A stretch of DNA of 9,580 bases from QQUD01 sp039029915. Lineage in GTDB: Bacteria; Chloroflexota; Anaerolineae; Promineifilales; Promineifilaceae. Both the position numbers and the translations under genes were made by a program. Under the pieces are notes generated by a model. The model made no database searches and was not told the origin of the DNA. It was given only the letters and a program-made list of their open reading frames with translations. The DNA is taken from the NCBI GenBank assembly GCA_039029915.1, contig JBCCFD010000320.1:1-9580 (forward strand), given 5' to 3'. Positions 1-6,326 of this stretch are shown here, piece by piece. Within the stretch, counting starts at the first letter, position 1, and each line of letters opens with the position of its first letter.

Positions 1-109
1 CTCCTCTTGATTAAATACATTAAAAAACTTGCTATTTACTGTTGTAAATAAATGAACAGGGTTAGAAAACAACCCGAATATCTCCCATTCACTTACTAAA
101 GAAATATTC

Positions 110-250
110 AACCTAGTACTTATATCAAAATATTGAGCAGTAAATAAGGGTAAAGGTTAACTTAAAGATTGATGGCGGTTTTATTTGAAATGAAACGCTT
201 TTCAAATTAGTTTTAACTGAGGATCATTTTTGCTTGCTAAAAGATAATCA
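110..250 (+). repeat. R3 repeat, copy a
   Basis: Contains CAACCTAGTACTTATA, GGTTAACTTAAAGATTG and a TTTGAAA/TTTCAAA hairpin (around 186-209), in the same order as copy c at 4045-4200. No coding potential. Positions 1-109 show no feature beyond a GGGTT/AACCC micro-hairpin. Confidence 0.5.
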
Positions 251-252
251 AA

Positions 253-274
253 ACAGGAACTTCGTTTCACTTTA
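253..274 (-). repeat. R1 repeat, partial copy 6 (end only)
   Basis: CAGGAACTTCGTTTCACTT matches the left terminal arm of R1 in inverted orientation; the rest of the element is absent or replaced by the nested hairpin. Confidence 0.6.
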
Positions 275-281
275 TAGCTAA

Positions 282-328
282 ATTGGGAGACCAAAAGATT
301 CAATAAAAGAATCTCTCAATCTCCCAAT
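282..328. repeat. Nested hairpin
   Basis: ATTGGGAGA (282-290) pairs with TCTCCCAAT (320-328). Inside it AGATTC (296-301) pairs with GAATCT (309-314) around a 7-nt loop, with symmetrical 5-nt internal bulges. There is no T-run, so it is unlikely to be a simple terminator. It lies between a partial and a full R1 copy. Confidence 0.6.
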
Positions 329-350
329 GACGGCTAAACTATTTTAGAAT

Positions 351-467
351 TTAAGTGTTCCGAAGTTTCTAATTTTGAAAACCATGTTAGATAAACGCTT
401 CGGAACCTCGAGGAAACGAAGTTTATCGCCATCGTTTTATTCTAAGCAGGAACTTCGTTTCACTTAA
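351..467 (-). repeat. R1 repeat, copy 1 (full length, inverted)
   Basis: This copy is the reverse complement of the other R1 copies: it starts TTAAGTG, ends CACTTAA, and has both internal hairpins and the CTCGAG centre. The 1-582 spacer carries R3, a partial R1, a nested hairpin, this copy, one ACGGCCGT (503) and R2; there is no gene. Confidence 0.85.
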
Positions 468-520
468 GCGCCGTTGGTGGCAATCTCCTTTACCACCTTA
501 CAACGGCCGTTTATTCATTT

Positions 521-585
521 GCTACCAAAGTTTTTAAATGCTTCTTTTCTGGAAAAAATCAAATTTCCTTTGTAACGAAGCATTA
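521..585 (+). repeat. R2 repeat, copy A
   Basis: The arms AATGCTTC (537-544) and GAAGCATT (577-584) are perfect, with an inner GGAAA/TTTCC pairing. Its right end contains the stop codon of the double receptor, so the transcript would fold right after translation ends and the hairpin could protect or terminate the mRNA, though there is no clean T-run. Confidence 0.8.
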
Positions 586-2814
586 TTCTCCGTTGAGAAA
601 TGGATTAGGCGCCACTTCTGCCGGGTCTACACCAGCGACGTGGACAAATAAATCATCCAGCACCTCGTGGGCAGCATGGAAGCCCCAACCAACCCAGTGA
701 CCTCCAACTTGGTAAGTTTGCTCATTGCCAACGGCCGTCAGCGTACTCCAAAGCGGGTCTTCGCTCAGCAACGACCAGGCCCCTTCATTGGCCGCATCCC
801 CTTCAGCATCAGCAGCTTGGCTCCAAGCAAACAAATATTCACCATCAACCAGCGGCAGTTGCTCTAGGGAAAGCGTGGCGGCGACAGCCCCCCCGTACAC
901 TTCTGTTGCTTCTTCAGCCGTGTAAGCTTGAGACTCCGGACGGGCAAAGCCAATGTCCGCCAAAATATCAGTGGAGAAGGCGTTAGCCAGCTGCAGCTGC
1001 AATCCCGCGGCCCCTGAATCATCATAGTAGCGCACAACAGAAACTTCAATTGAAGATGGATCGCCAACTAAGTCACGCAAAATAGCAACCCGCCCATCGT
1101 ACTCAGCGATGAGCGCCTCAACCTCCTCGGTTCGGTTAAGCAAATCGCCCGTAAACAGCATGTTTTCTTCCCAGCGAACATTAGGCAGCATGGGTAGCAC
1201 AACAGTTGGGGCAATCACCTCAAGCTGCTCAATCTCTTCTTGCCCAAAAGGTGACTGGATAATTAAGTCTGGATTCAGGGCGACGACCTCTTCCAAGTTG
1301 GCAGGGAAGCCCACAAATGTCACAGTACCAGCGGCATCATTGGTGTAGGGGAAGTTTCGCTGATAAATCGATTCAAGATAGCCAATGGCGCCTACTGGTG
1401 TCTCTTCACCAATGGCTAGCATAATTTCAAACGGGGCTGGCGCAAGCGCAACAATTCTTTCCGGATTTTCTGGAATGCAAACGGGGTCGGTTTCGAGCAG
1501 TTCATGGTCGAAGAGGCGGAATCCTGCTTCACAACCATTGGCGGCAACGGCCGTTTCATCACTACTGCCTGCGTCGGCCAGGTTAACCCCACCGCAAACG
1601 GCCCCAGAGCTTTCTGTATCAGCCAGAAGACCGCTGTCAACCGAATCAGACAAAATCATGTCAAACGCCGTAACACCTCGCCCTTTAGACCATAAGTTAC
1701 GGTCAAATGTGTAAACGCGGTTGTTTTGAACAGCATCAAAAGCTTGCCACAGTGGATCAGCGGACATTTCATCCAAAAATTCTTGATCAGCCGGATTACA
1801 CAAAATAACGATTGTGCTGGGGTTGACAGAAGCAAACCCCTCCATATCAAGCAAAAACTGAGTTTCTTCATCAAGGGGTTCGAGGGCATTTGTGCGGCCC
1901 AAGCTTTCCAAGAAAGATCCCATGAAGCTTTGATTTGAATGGGCTGTGAAGCCGCCTGACCACAAGACCCCAATCACAAACTCACCGGCATCTCCGTTTG
2001 TTGATGCAAGCGTCGCTTCAAAAGCCTGTTCATAGCTCGCCAAAATATCAGCCGCTTCCGCTTCTTGGCCCATAATTTCAGCGATCTTGCTGAACTGATT
2101 GAGCTGGTCGTCATAGCTTCCACGCAGGCTGTTGAAAATAACGGTGGGCGCGATTTCGCTCAGCTGATCATATATCGCCTCGTGGCGGCGCAAATCACCG
2201 ATAATGAAATCTGGGTTGAGCTCGATGATTGCCTCGAGGTTAGGCTCAGCCCGCGTCCCTATCTCAACGGCACCTACGTCAGATGTATATTCATAGATGT
2301 AATCAGGCGGCGCATCCACCGCAAAGCCAACGGGCGCAATCCCCAGCGTTCCGAGATGATCCGCAAAGGAATATTCTAAGACCACGACACGTTCCGGAAC
2401 AGCATCAATGGTGGTGGTGCCGGTCTCATGTTCAATTGTCATTGGAAACGGGCTATCAGCCATTTCTTCGTCGGCCATCTCTTCATCTTCAGCCATCTCT
2501 TCATCGGCCATTTCTTCGTCAGCCATTTCTTCGTCGTCGGCCATCTCTTCGTCTTCCGACATTTCTTCATCTTCAGACATCTCTTCAGTTTCTGCTTCTG
2601 CGGTTGGTGCTTCTGGCTCGGTCGATGATTCAGGCTCCGCTGTACCACCACACGCCGTGAGGAGCAAAACCAGAGCAAAAAGGCTTAAATATTTTGCAAA
2701 ACGGCCGTATTCGTTAAAATTCAGCCGCGTGGATATCGTCTTTCCTGAGACACCATTCACCATGTGGCGATTTGGGGTGCCGCCCAAATCGCCATTTTTA
2801 TTGTCATGACACAT
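583..2814 (-). CDS. Double-headed iron-siderophore binding lipoprotein
   Basis: The protein has 743 residues with two PF01497-type binding domains in one chain. An unusual 40-residue leader (1-40) precedes the signal core, whose LLTAC lipobox puts the lipidated Cys at 55. Residues 77-120 are an acidic Met/Glu/Asp repeat linker. Domain 1 (about 124-392) has TIEHETGTTTIDAVPERVVVLE, NLEAIIELNPDFIIGD, LSEIAPTVIF, and ends DPLWQAFDAVQNNRVYTF. Domain 2 (about 431-735) has PENPERIVALAP, NLEEVVALNPDLIIQSP, LEVIAPTVV, and ends DPLWSTLTAVGNEQTYQV. Each domain is full length and the two are clearly different, so this is an old fusion rather than a recent tandem copy. Cysteines 407 and 428 flank the interdomain linker. 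Single receptors of this family are about 300-350 residues. The stop codon overlaps the R2 hairpin. Probable role: capture of two ferric siderophores outside the membrane for an importer encoded elsewhere. Confidence 0.9.
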   Translation of the reverse strand: MCHDNKNGDLGGTPNRHMVNGVSGKTISTRLNFNEYGRFAKYLSLFALVLLLTACGGTAEPESSTEPEAPTAEAETEEMSEDEEMSEDEEMADDEEMADEEMADEEMAEDEEMADEEMADSPFPMTIEHETGTTTIDAVPERVVVLEYSFADHLGTLGIAPVGFAVDAPPDYIYEYTSDVGAVEIGTRAEPNLEAIIELNPDFIIGDLRRHEAIYDQLSEIAPTVIFNSLRGSYDDQLNQFSKIAEIMGQEAEAADILASYEQAFEATLASTNGDAGEFVIGVLWSGGFTAHSNQSFMGSFLESLGRTNALEPLDEETQFLLDMEGFASVNPSTIVILCNPADQEFLDEMSADPLWQAFDAVQNNRVYTFDRNLWSKGRGVTAFDMILSDSVDSGLLADTESSGAVCGGVNLADAGSSDETAVAANGCEAGFRLFDHELLETDPVCIPENPERIVALAPAPFEIMLAIGEETPVGAIGYLESIYQRNFPYTNDAAGTVTFVGFPANLEEVVALNPDLIIQSPFGQEEIEQLEVIAPTVVLPMLPNVRWEENMLFTGDLLNRTEEVEALIAEYDGRVAILRDLVGDPSSIEVSVVRYYDDSGAAGLQLQLANAFSTDILADIGFARPESQAYTAEEATEVYGGAVAATLSLEQLPLVDGEYLFAWSQAADAEGDAANEGAWSLLSEDPLWSTLTAVGNEQTYQVGGHWVGWGFHAAHEVLDDLFVHVAGVDPAEVAPNPFLNGE
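2455..2586 (-). repeat. Acidic Met-Glu-Asp repeat-coding tract
   Basis: Imperfect tandem units of 12-18 bp encode EEMAD, EEMSED and similar words, about eight Met-containing units over residues 77-120 of the double receptor. It is a flexible spacer between the lipid anchor and the binding domains. The Met/acid pattern could bind cations, but that is speculation. Confidence 0.85.
2766..2793. repeat. Leader hairpin, loop orientation 1
   Basis: An 11-bp perfect stem (GGCGATTTGGG/CCCAAATCGCC) with a 6-nt loop GTGCCG lies codons 8-16 into the double-receptor gene and encodes GDLGGTPNR. It may affect translation initiation. A twin with inverted loop lies at 4898-4925. Confidence 0.8.
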
Positions 2815-2822
2815 TTATTTAT

Positions 2823-2828
2823 CTCCTT
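2823..2828 (-). promoter_or_regulatory. RBS of the double-headed receptor
   Basis: AAGGAG on the minus strand, 8 nt before ATG 2814. It fixes a start 54 codons ahead of the lipobox cysteine. The same RBS precedes the leader fragment at 4943. Confidence 0.75.
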
Positions 2829-2857
2829 ATACTTTGTTTCCAAGGATTATGACTTTA

Positions 2858-2879
2858 TTGTCAAAGTTTTGCTTGACAA
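2858..2879. promoter_or_regulatory. Inverted repeat, possible operator of the double receptor
   Basis: TTGTCAA and TTGACAA face each other across 8 bp, 44 bp upstream of ATG 2814. The position suits a repressor site for an iron-regulated gene, but it does not resemble the Fur or DtxR consensus that I know. Confidence 0.3.
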
Positions 2880-2884
2880 AAGTT

Positions 2885-3000
2885 TTAAGTGAAACGAAGT
2901 TCCTGTTTTAGATAAAACGACAGCTATAAACTTCGTTTCCTCAAGGTTCCGAAGCGTTTATCTAACACGGTTTTCAATTTAGAAACTTCGGAAAACTTAA
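2885..3000 (+). repeat. R1 repeat, copy 2 (full length)
   Basis: Starts TTAAGTG and ends AACTTAA. The left hairpin is perfect; the right one has a substitution near its base (GGAAAA for GGAACA). It lies about 70 bp upstream of the start of the 743-residue receptor gene. Confidence 0.85.
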
Positions 3001-3050
3001 ATGCTTCTCCACTGGAAAAAATTAAAAAATTCTTATGCAACAGGTTCATT
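2996..3050 (+). repeat. R2 repeat, copy C (degenerate)
   Basis: AATGCTTCT and CTGGAAAAA...TTCTTATGCAAC match R2, especially copy B, but the right arm is worn to GTTCATT so the outer stem no longer pairs. It follows R1 copy 2 without a gap. Confidence 0.6.
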
Positions 3051-3189
3051 GACCAGTTGGCAGTTGAATATGATTGAGCCATGGGGGGATCACGCTTCAA
3101 ATGCCAGCTAGACCCAGCACGCCCAATTCGATTCGGCCAGAATGAAGCTATCTTTTACGAAATGGAGTGCCAATGAACAAAATGCATTA

Positions 3190-3310
3190 AAAAGAACAGT
3201 TCATGTATAGCACAAATAGAGGGGGATCATAGGGGCGGTGGTTAACTTGAAAATTGCAACTAGTTTGATCAAAACTGAATCATTCTTCAAAGATAATTTA
3301 ACAAAGGTTC
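3190..3310 (+). repeat. R3 repeat, copy b (diverged)
   Basis: GGTTAACTTGAAAATTG and the purine-rich GGGGGATCATAGGGGCGG block before it align with the corresponding parts of copies a and c; the rest is too diverged to align by eye. The stretch 3050-3190 holds nothing I can identify: short frames there match no known protein. Confidence 0.35.
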
Positions 3311-3359
3311 AGTTCTTTTTTTGAAGGGAGCACCGGCTCAATAGTTAAAAAATCAAAGC

Positions 3360-3394
3360 AAAAACCTAAATAAAGCTGCTTTATCTAGGTTTTT
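3360..3394 (-). terminator. Bidirectional rho-independent terminator
   Basis: A 16-bp stem with one mismatch (3360-3375 against 3379-3394) encloses a CTG loop. AAAAA at one end and TTTTT at the other give a T-run in either direction. It is well placed to end transcription from the zinc-ribbon gene. Confidence 0.7.
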
Positions 3395-3508
3395 GTTCTC
3401 CAGAAACTAATTTTCATCTGGCTACTTTTTATCCAAGCTATTTGTTGAAGATTACTTGAGCGGAAAGCAATCGCTTGAAATTGATGTTGATAAAAGGGTT
3501 CCGTTTAC

Positions 3509-3772
3509 TTAATTTTGGAAGGTAGCGTAGTAATCTTTGCCTTTCGCTTTTGTTCGATACATCTTCAGGGTCATGCCGCACTGGGGACAAACTGATGGAT
3601 CAGGGCCACAAACTAGCCACACTGGGGCCTTTCCAATGTCAAGGTGTATTGATTCTACTGAAGAGAGGCGAAACAGACGCCATGTATCAGCTCTTTCGGT
3701 TGTGTGGCATAAATACCAGCTATCGCAGTCAGAACAGTTCCATAATGTTTCATGCAGATTTTCAGTGTTCAT
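3509..3772 (-). CDS. Small zinc-ribbon-like hypothetical protein
   Basis: The protein has 87 residues. It has CSDC at 13-16 with a further Cys22-His23, and CPQCG at 62-66 preceded by Cys55. Two CxxC knuckles about 45 residues apart are typical of a single zinc ribbon that uses all four cysteines. There is no signal peptide or membrane segment. I do not recognise a named family and see no catalytic motif. The upstream RBS is weak (GGAA about 9 nt before ATG). A strong terminator hairpin lies about 115 bp downstream on the same strand, and the gene is flanked by repeats on both sides, so it appears to be a single-gene unit. Its cysteine pattern makes a chance frame unlikely, but expression is unproven. 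Confidence 0.6.
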   Translation of the reverse strand: MNTENLHETLWNCSDCDSWYLCHTTERADTWRLFRLSSVESIHLDIGKAPVWLVCGPDPSVCPQCGMTLKMYRTKAKGKDYYATFQN

Positions 3773-3802
3773 TATTTTTTCCGTTATTGTTTTATTTATA
3801 GA

Positions 3803-3917
3803 TTAAGTGAAACGAAGTTCCTGCTTTGAATAGAACGACGGCTATAAGCTTCGTTTCCTCGAGGTTCCGAAGCGTTTATCTAACGGGGTTTTCAAATTAG
3901 AAACTTCGGAACACTAA
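3803..3917 (+). repeat. R1 repeat, copy 3 (full length)
   Basis: Starts TTAAGTG and ends CACTAA (one T shorter than other copies). Both internal hairpins are intact (GAAACGAAG/CTTCGTTTC and GTTCCGAAG/CTTCGGAAC) around a perfect CTCGAG. It lies 30 bp upstream of the zinc-ribbon gene start, so it may sit in that gene's promoter or 5' leader. Confidence 0.85.
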
Positions 3918-4044
3918 ATGATTTGAGTTTACCGTTAGTTACCTAAGTCTTCTGAATCATGGCCAATTGCTCATGGCAGAAAACCCGACCATTATTTCTT
4001 CGAGAATAGGCTCGTAACCAAGTTGAAGCATCCTAAGAAAAAGG

Positions 4045-4200
4045 GTGAAATCAACCCTGTACTTATAACATATTTATCTCTGGGAAATAGGGGGGAAGGT
4101 TAAATTAAAGGTTGTTCATTGCTTGCTTTGAATTGAAACGGTTTTCAATTTCTAATTAACTGCAGTTCACTTTAAAGTTGTCAAAAGATATGAATCAAAA
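4045..4200 (+). repeat. R3 repeat, copy c
   Basis: Shares the order CAACC-TGTACTTATA, GGTTAAATTAAAGGTTG and TTGAATTGAAACGGTTTTCAA with copy a at 110-250, with moderate divergence. The last block forms a small TTGAA/TTCAA hairpin. A short AGGGT/ACCCT hairpin lies at 4042-4058. The 3918-4219 spacer holds only this. Confidence 0.5.
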
Positions 4201-4219
4201 TCGATAATGGCTAAGGGCT

Positions 4220-4590
4220 TCAAACCAGTCTGGCACTGTAATTTACGGCCGTTCTCTCCCCAAAAAACGCCTTCCCAGCCACGAGGCTAATCTCACTTCC
4301 CGACTCGCCAAGCAGTTCAGGTGTCGCGCCCCCCAGCGCGGGCTGCGCCCAGGCCCATACCCCATTTTCAGGCTCGGCAAACCAGTAGCGTATGGCAATC
4401 GGTGTAACGCCAATTGCCAGCAAAGAATCATGGTCAGAATATCCTAATGAAAGCACGCACTGCGGTTCGATTGTGATCTCGGTCCTGCCAAACTCATGCT
4501 CAATGGTAACCGGAAAGACACCGTCGGGCGCGGCAACGGGGCGGGAAACGGCCGTTTCTGCCTGACCGCAGCCCGTAATTAGCAGGGAGG
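4220..4590 (-). pseudogene. Truncated iron-siderophore binding lipoprotein
   Basis: The frame carries LLITGCGQAE, a lipobox that has lost most of its hydrophobic core. It continues with FPVTIEHEFGRTEITIEPQ, LGYSDHDSLLAIGVTPIAIRYW, NGVWAWAQPALGGATPELLG and SEIS, which is the first third of a PF01497 receptor. Where EAIAALxPDLII would be expected it instead runs into LVAGKAFFGERTAV and stops, so about two thirds of the usual length of around 330 residues is missing. An open frame does extend upstream to an ATG at 4642, but those first residues are read from R1 repeat DNA. Broken at both ends, it is most likely non-functional. It carries two ACGGCCGT octamers (4245, 4548). Confidence 0.75.
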
Positions 4591-4644
4591 TTCCGAAACG
4601 TTTATCTAACGGGGTTCCCCATTTAGAAACTACGGAACGCATAA
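4587..4644 (+). repeat. R1 repeat, partial copy 5 (right half)
   Basis: Only the right hairpin half of R1 is present: GAGGTTCCG at the left, CGGAAC near the right, with the TTTATCTAACGGGGTT core conserved. It sits exactly where the receptor pseudogene loses its signal core. The 165 bp to its right (4645-4808) match nothing I recognise. Confidence 0.75.
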
Positions 4645-4808
4645 GAAAAGTTTATTCAGCCTCTTATTTATTAAAATACTGACTAGACTTTACTTAAAAA
4701 CGCATCAATCAAAAGATTTTTTGCTGGCGGCTCGCGGTTTGCCGTTCGTGTAAACAGACACGGTTAATACACACACCGGAACAGTTTTCTAGTCACCCGC
4801 AAAGTAAA

Positions 4809-4943
4809 TTAAATTGGAAGGAATTTGGTGATACGGCCGTATCCGCTAAAATGTAGACACGTGAATATCGTCTTTCCTGAGACACGTTTCACACTTAGGC
4901 GATTTGGGCGGCATCCCAAATCGCCAACTTTGTGCATATTCAT
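4809..4943 (-). pseudogene. Decapitated leader of a binding lipoprotein (44 codons)
   Basis: After AAGGAG, an ATG at 4943 opens a 44-residue frame that contains GDLGCRPNR, VSGKTI and YGRITKF and then stops at 4809. The same leader (GDLGGTPNR, VSGKTI, YGRFAKY) starts the intact 743-residue receptor, and the DNA around it is clearly homologous (4833-4960 against 2701-2835). In the intact gene this leader runs straight into the hydrophobic signal core; here the core is missing. The body of the same gene reappears at 4590, so this is the 5' fragment of a receptor gene broken by inserted DNA. It contains the octamer ACGGCCGT at 4833. Confidence 0.7.
4898..4925. repeat. Leader hairpin, loop orientation 2
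   Basis: Same 11-bp stem as at 2766-2793, but the loop is CGGCAT, which is the reverse complement of GTGCCG apart from one base. It lies in the leader of the broken receptor and encodes GDLGCRPNR. Confidence 0.8.
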
Positions 4944-5032
4944 TTTTCTCCTTATGGGGAAACCATCTTCCCCTCAATTCCCTTCAACTGTTCTGTCAAG
5001 CATCAAATAATTGGAATACTGATAAACAGAAC

Positions 5033-5064
5033 CCGAGGTTTCGTTAACCTTCTGCTCGGTTTTT
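5033..5064 (+). terminator. Hairpin with T-run on the plus strand
   Basis: CCGAG (5033-5037) pairs with CTCGG (5055-5059), with an inner GTT/AAC pairing, followed by TTTTT on the plus strand. No plus-strand gene precedes it, so it may act as a barrier to antisense transcription or be a remnant. The rest of the 4944-5165 spacer shows nothing else I can name. Confidence 0.3.
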
Positions 5065-5118
5065 GTCCGTCAAATAGCGGTTGACGAAACAGTCACCATT
5101 TAACTTTGATTTTGCTTA

Positions 5119-5137
5119 AAAAAGCGGCGCACTTTTT
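5119..5137 (-). terminator. Possible rho-independent terminator of the 5166-6194 gene
   Basis: On the minus strand AAAAAGTG pairs with CGCTTTTT (one G-T wobble) around a CGC loop, continuing into T residues, 29 bp after the stop. The stem is AT-rich, hence moderate confidence. Confidence 0.4.
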
Positions 5138-5165
5138 AGGATATGCTGCATCAAGGCAAGACGAA

Positions 5166-6194
5166 TCACTCTTCCTCAAATCGAGCTACATCAAACTCCG
5201 GACCAAACTCTGGAATCACTAGCTCAGCCAAAAACGGGTTCGGTGTTGACGATTGATCACCAATCAGAAAAAAGAAGAGGTCATCAAGCACAAGCTGCGC
5301 ACCCACCGCATTCCAGCCGGCCACCCAAACGCTCCAGTTGACCTGATAGGCCTGTTCATTTTGCACAGCGGGCAAAAACCCCCACAGGGGGCTTTCAGAA
5401 GCTTCTACAAACGCTTTCGCCTCATCTTCATTGCGCACCATAAAGAAAAGATAATCACTGTCTAACGTATCAATCTCTTCCAGCGAAATGCTGTTTCGTC
5501 GGGGCAATTCAACGTAAGCCTCAGGAAAGATTAGCCCAGCAGAAGTAACCGTATCAGAGATAAAGGACTCCTTGGCGTATATCTGCAGTCCGCCCTCACG
5601 GCTCCGCACGATGCCAATCGTTTGATCGTTACCTGATTCTGCCCAGGCCGTGCTGAACTCTGCCAGCCGCGCATCGTAAATTTCAATAATCTCTGCCGCC
5701 TCATCTTGTTTGTTAACCACCTCGCCAATAAAGGTGAGATGACCCTGCCAATCGACAGATTGCGCCGGACTAAACACGGTTGGAGCAATGGCCTCTAATC
5801 TTTGCCTCTCTCGACCAGATAGAAAGCTGATATGCTCTTCACGGCTAATGATAAGGTCTGGCTGTAAGCCTAAAATCGCCTCGTAATTAGGGCCTGATGA
5901 AGACCCTACGCTTTGAATTTCTTCAGGATCTATATTTAGAAAGAGGGTGAAATCCCGACGGCCCCAATCGTGAACAGCAATCGGGGTCACGCCCAATGCT
6001 AAAAGGTCGCTCATTGTGCCTTCATCAACAACCACGATGCGCTGGGGATCAGCAGGCACTTCTACCTCACCAAATGCATCAGTCACAAAGCGGGTTTCTA
6101 CGTCTTCATCAAATACAAATGACGCTTCCGAACCGCCGCATGAAAGTAAAAATAGCATCAATAATGACATGACTGTTGTGACTATTTTTTTCAT
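5166..6194 (-). CDS. Iron-siderophore binding lipoprotein
   Basis: The protein has 342 residues. MKKIVTTVMSLLMLFLLSCGG is a standard lipoprotein signal with Cys19 lipidated. The mature protein is PeriBP_2 (PF01497). VTDAFGEVEVPADPQRIVVV opens the domain, LGVTPIAVHDW and NYEAILGLQPDLIISREE follow, RLEAIAPTVF closes lobe one, and ESPLWGFLPAVQNEQAYQV is the C-terminal signature. The tail ends NPFL plus an acidic stretch; the same NPFL ending occurs in the double-headed receptor at 583-2814. The family delivers ferric siderophores to ABC importers. I chose ATG 6194 because the signal begins there; an in-frame TTG at 6269 would add 25 residues partly read from R2 and spoil the signal. No strong RBS is visible. 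It is the only receptor here without an ACGGCCGT octamer, which may mean a more recent arrival. Confidence 0.88.
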   Translation of the reverse strand: MKKIVTTVMSLLMLFLLSCGGSEASFVFDEDVETRFVTDAFGEVEVPADPQRIVVVDEGTMSDLLALGVTPIAVHDWGRRDFTLFLNIDPEEIQSVGSSSGPNYEAILGLQPDLIISREEHISFLSGRERQRLEAIAPTVFSPAQSVDWQGHLTFIGEVVNKQDEAAEIIEIYDARLAEFSTAWAESGNDQTIGIVRSREGGLQIYAKESFISDTVTSAGLIFPEAYVELPRRNSISLEEIDTLDSDYLFFMVRNEDEAKAFVEASESPLWGFLPAVQNEQAYQVNWSVWVAGWNAVGAQLVLDDLFFFLIGDQSSTPNPFLAELVIPEFGPEFDVARFEEE

Positions 6195-6260
6195 CTTCAA
6201 TAAAAGCTTAGGCCATGTGGAGAACAAAAATGACTCTGAAATAAAGCAGCTTAAGTACTT

Positions 6261-6326
6261 TGTTACCAAAGTTTTTAAATACTTCTTCTCTGGAAAAATT
6301 TAAAATTTCTTATGTAACGAAGTATT
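6261..6326 (+). repeat. R2 repeat, copy B
   Basis: The hairpin arms are AATACTTC (6278-6285) and GAAGTATT (6319-6326). Relative to copy A, one arm has G to A and the other has the matching C to T change, so pairing is kept. An inner stretch CTGGAAAAA...TTTCTTATG is shared with copy C. It lies about 70 bp upstream of the lipoprotein gene that starts at 6194. Confidence 0.8.

Noticed and set aside
351..467. R1 as a tRNA-like or riboswitch RNA
   Set aside because: The two-hairpin fold lacks tRNA signature bases, and the copies lie both upstream and downstream of genes in either orientation.
2408..2809. Plus-strand frame rich in serine (repeated ISSSSA words) opposite the acidic tract
   Set aside because: It is the antisense shadow of the EEMAD repeat; it has no RBS and no other protein features.
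3040..3190. Short plus-strand frames in the spacer as a transposase remnant
   Set aside because: The longest is about 30 residues and resembles no transposase that I know.
4220..4642. Taking the 140-residue frame as an intact short lipoprotein
   Set aside because: Its first 18 residues come from R1 DNA, the hydrophobic core is missing and the domain ends after one third.
6195..6269. TTG start giving a 367-residue receptor
   Set aside because: The extra 25 residues are partly R2 sequence, and a proper signal peptide begins at ATG 6194.
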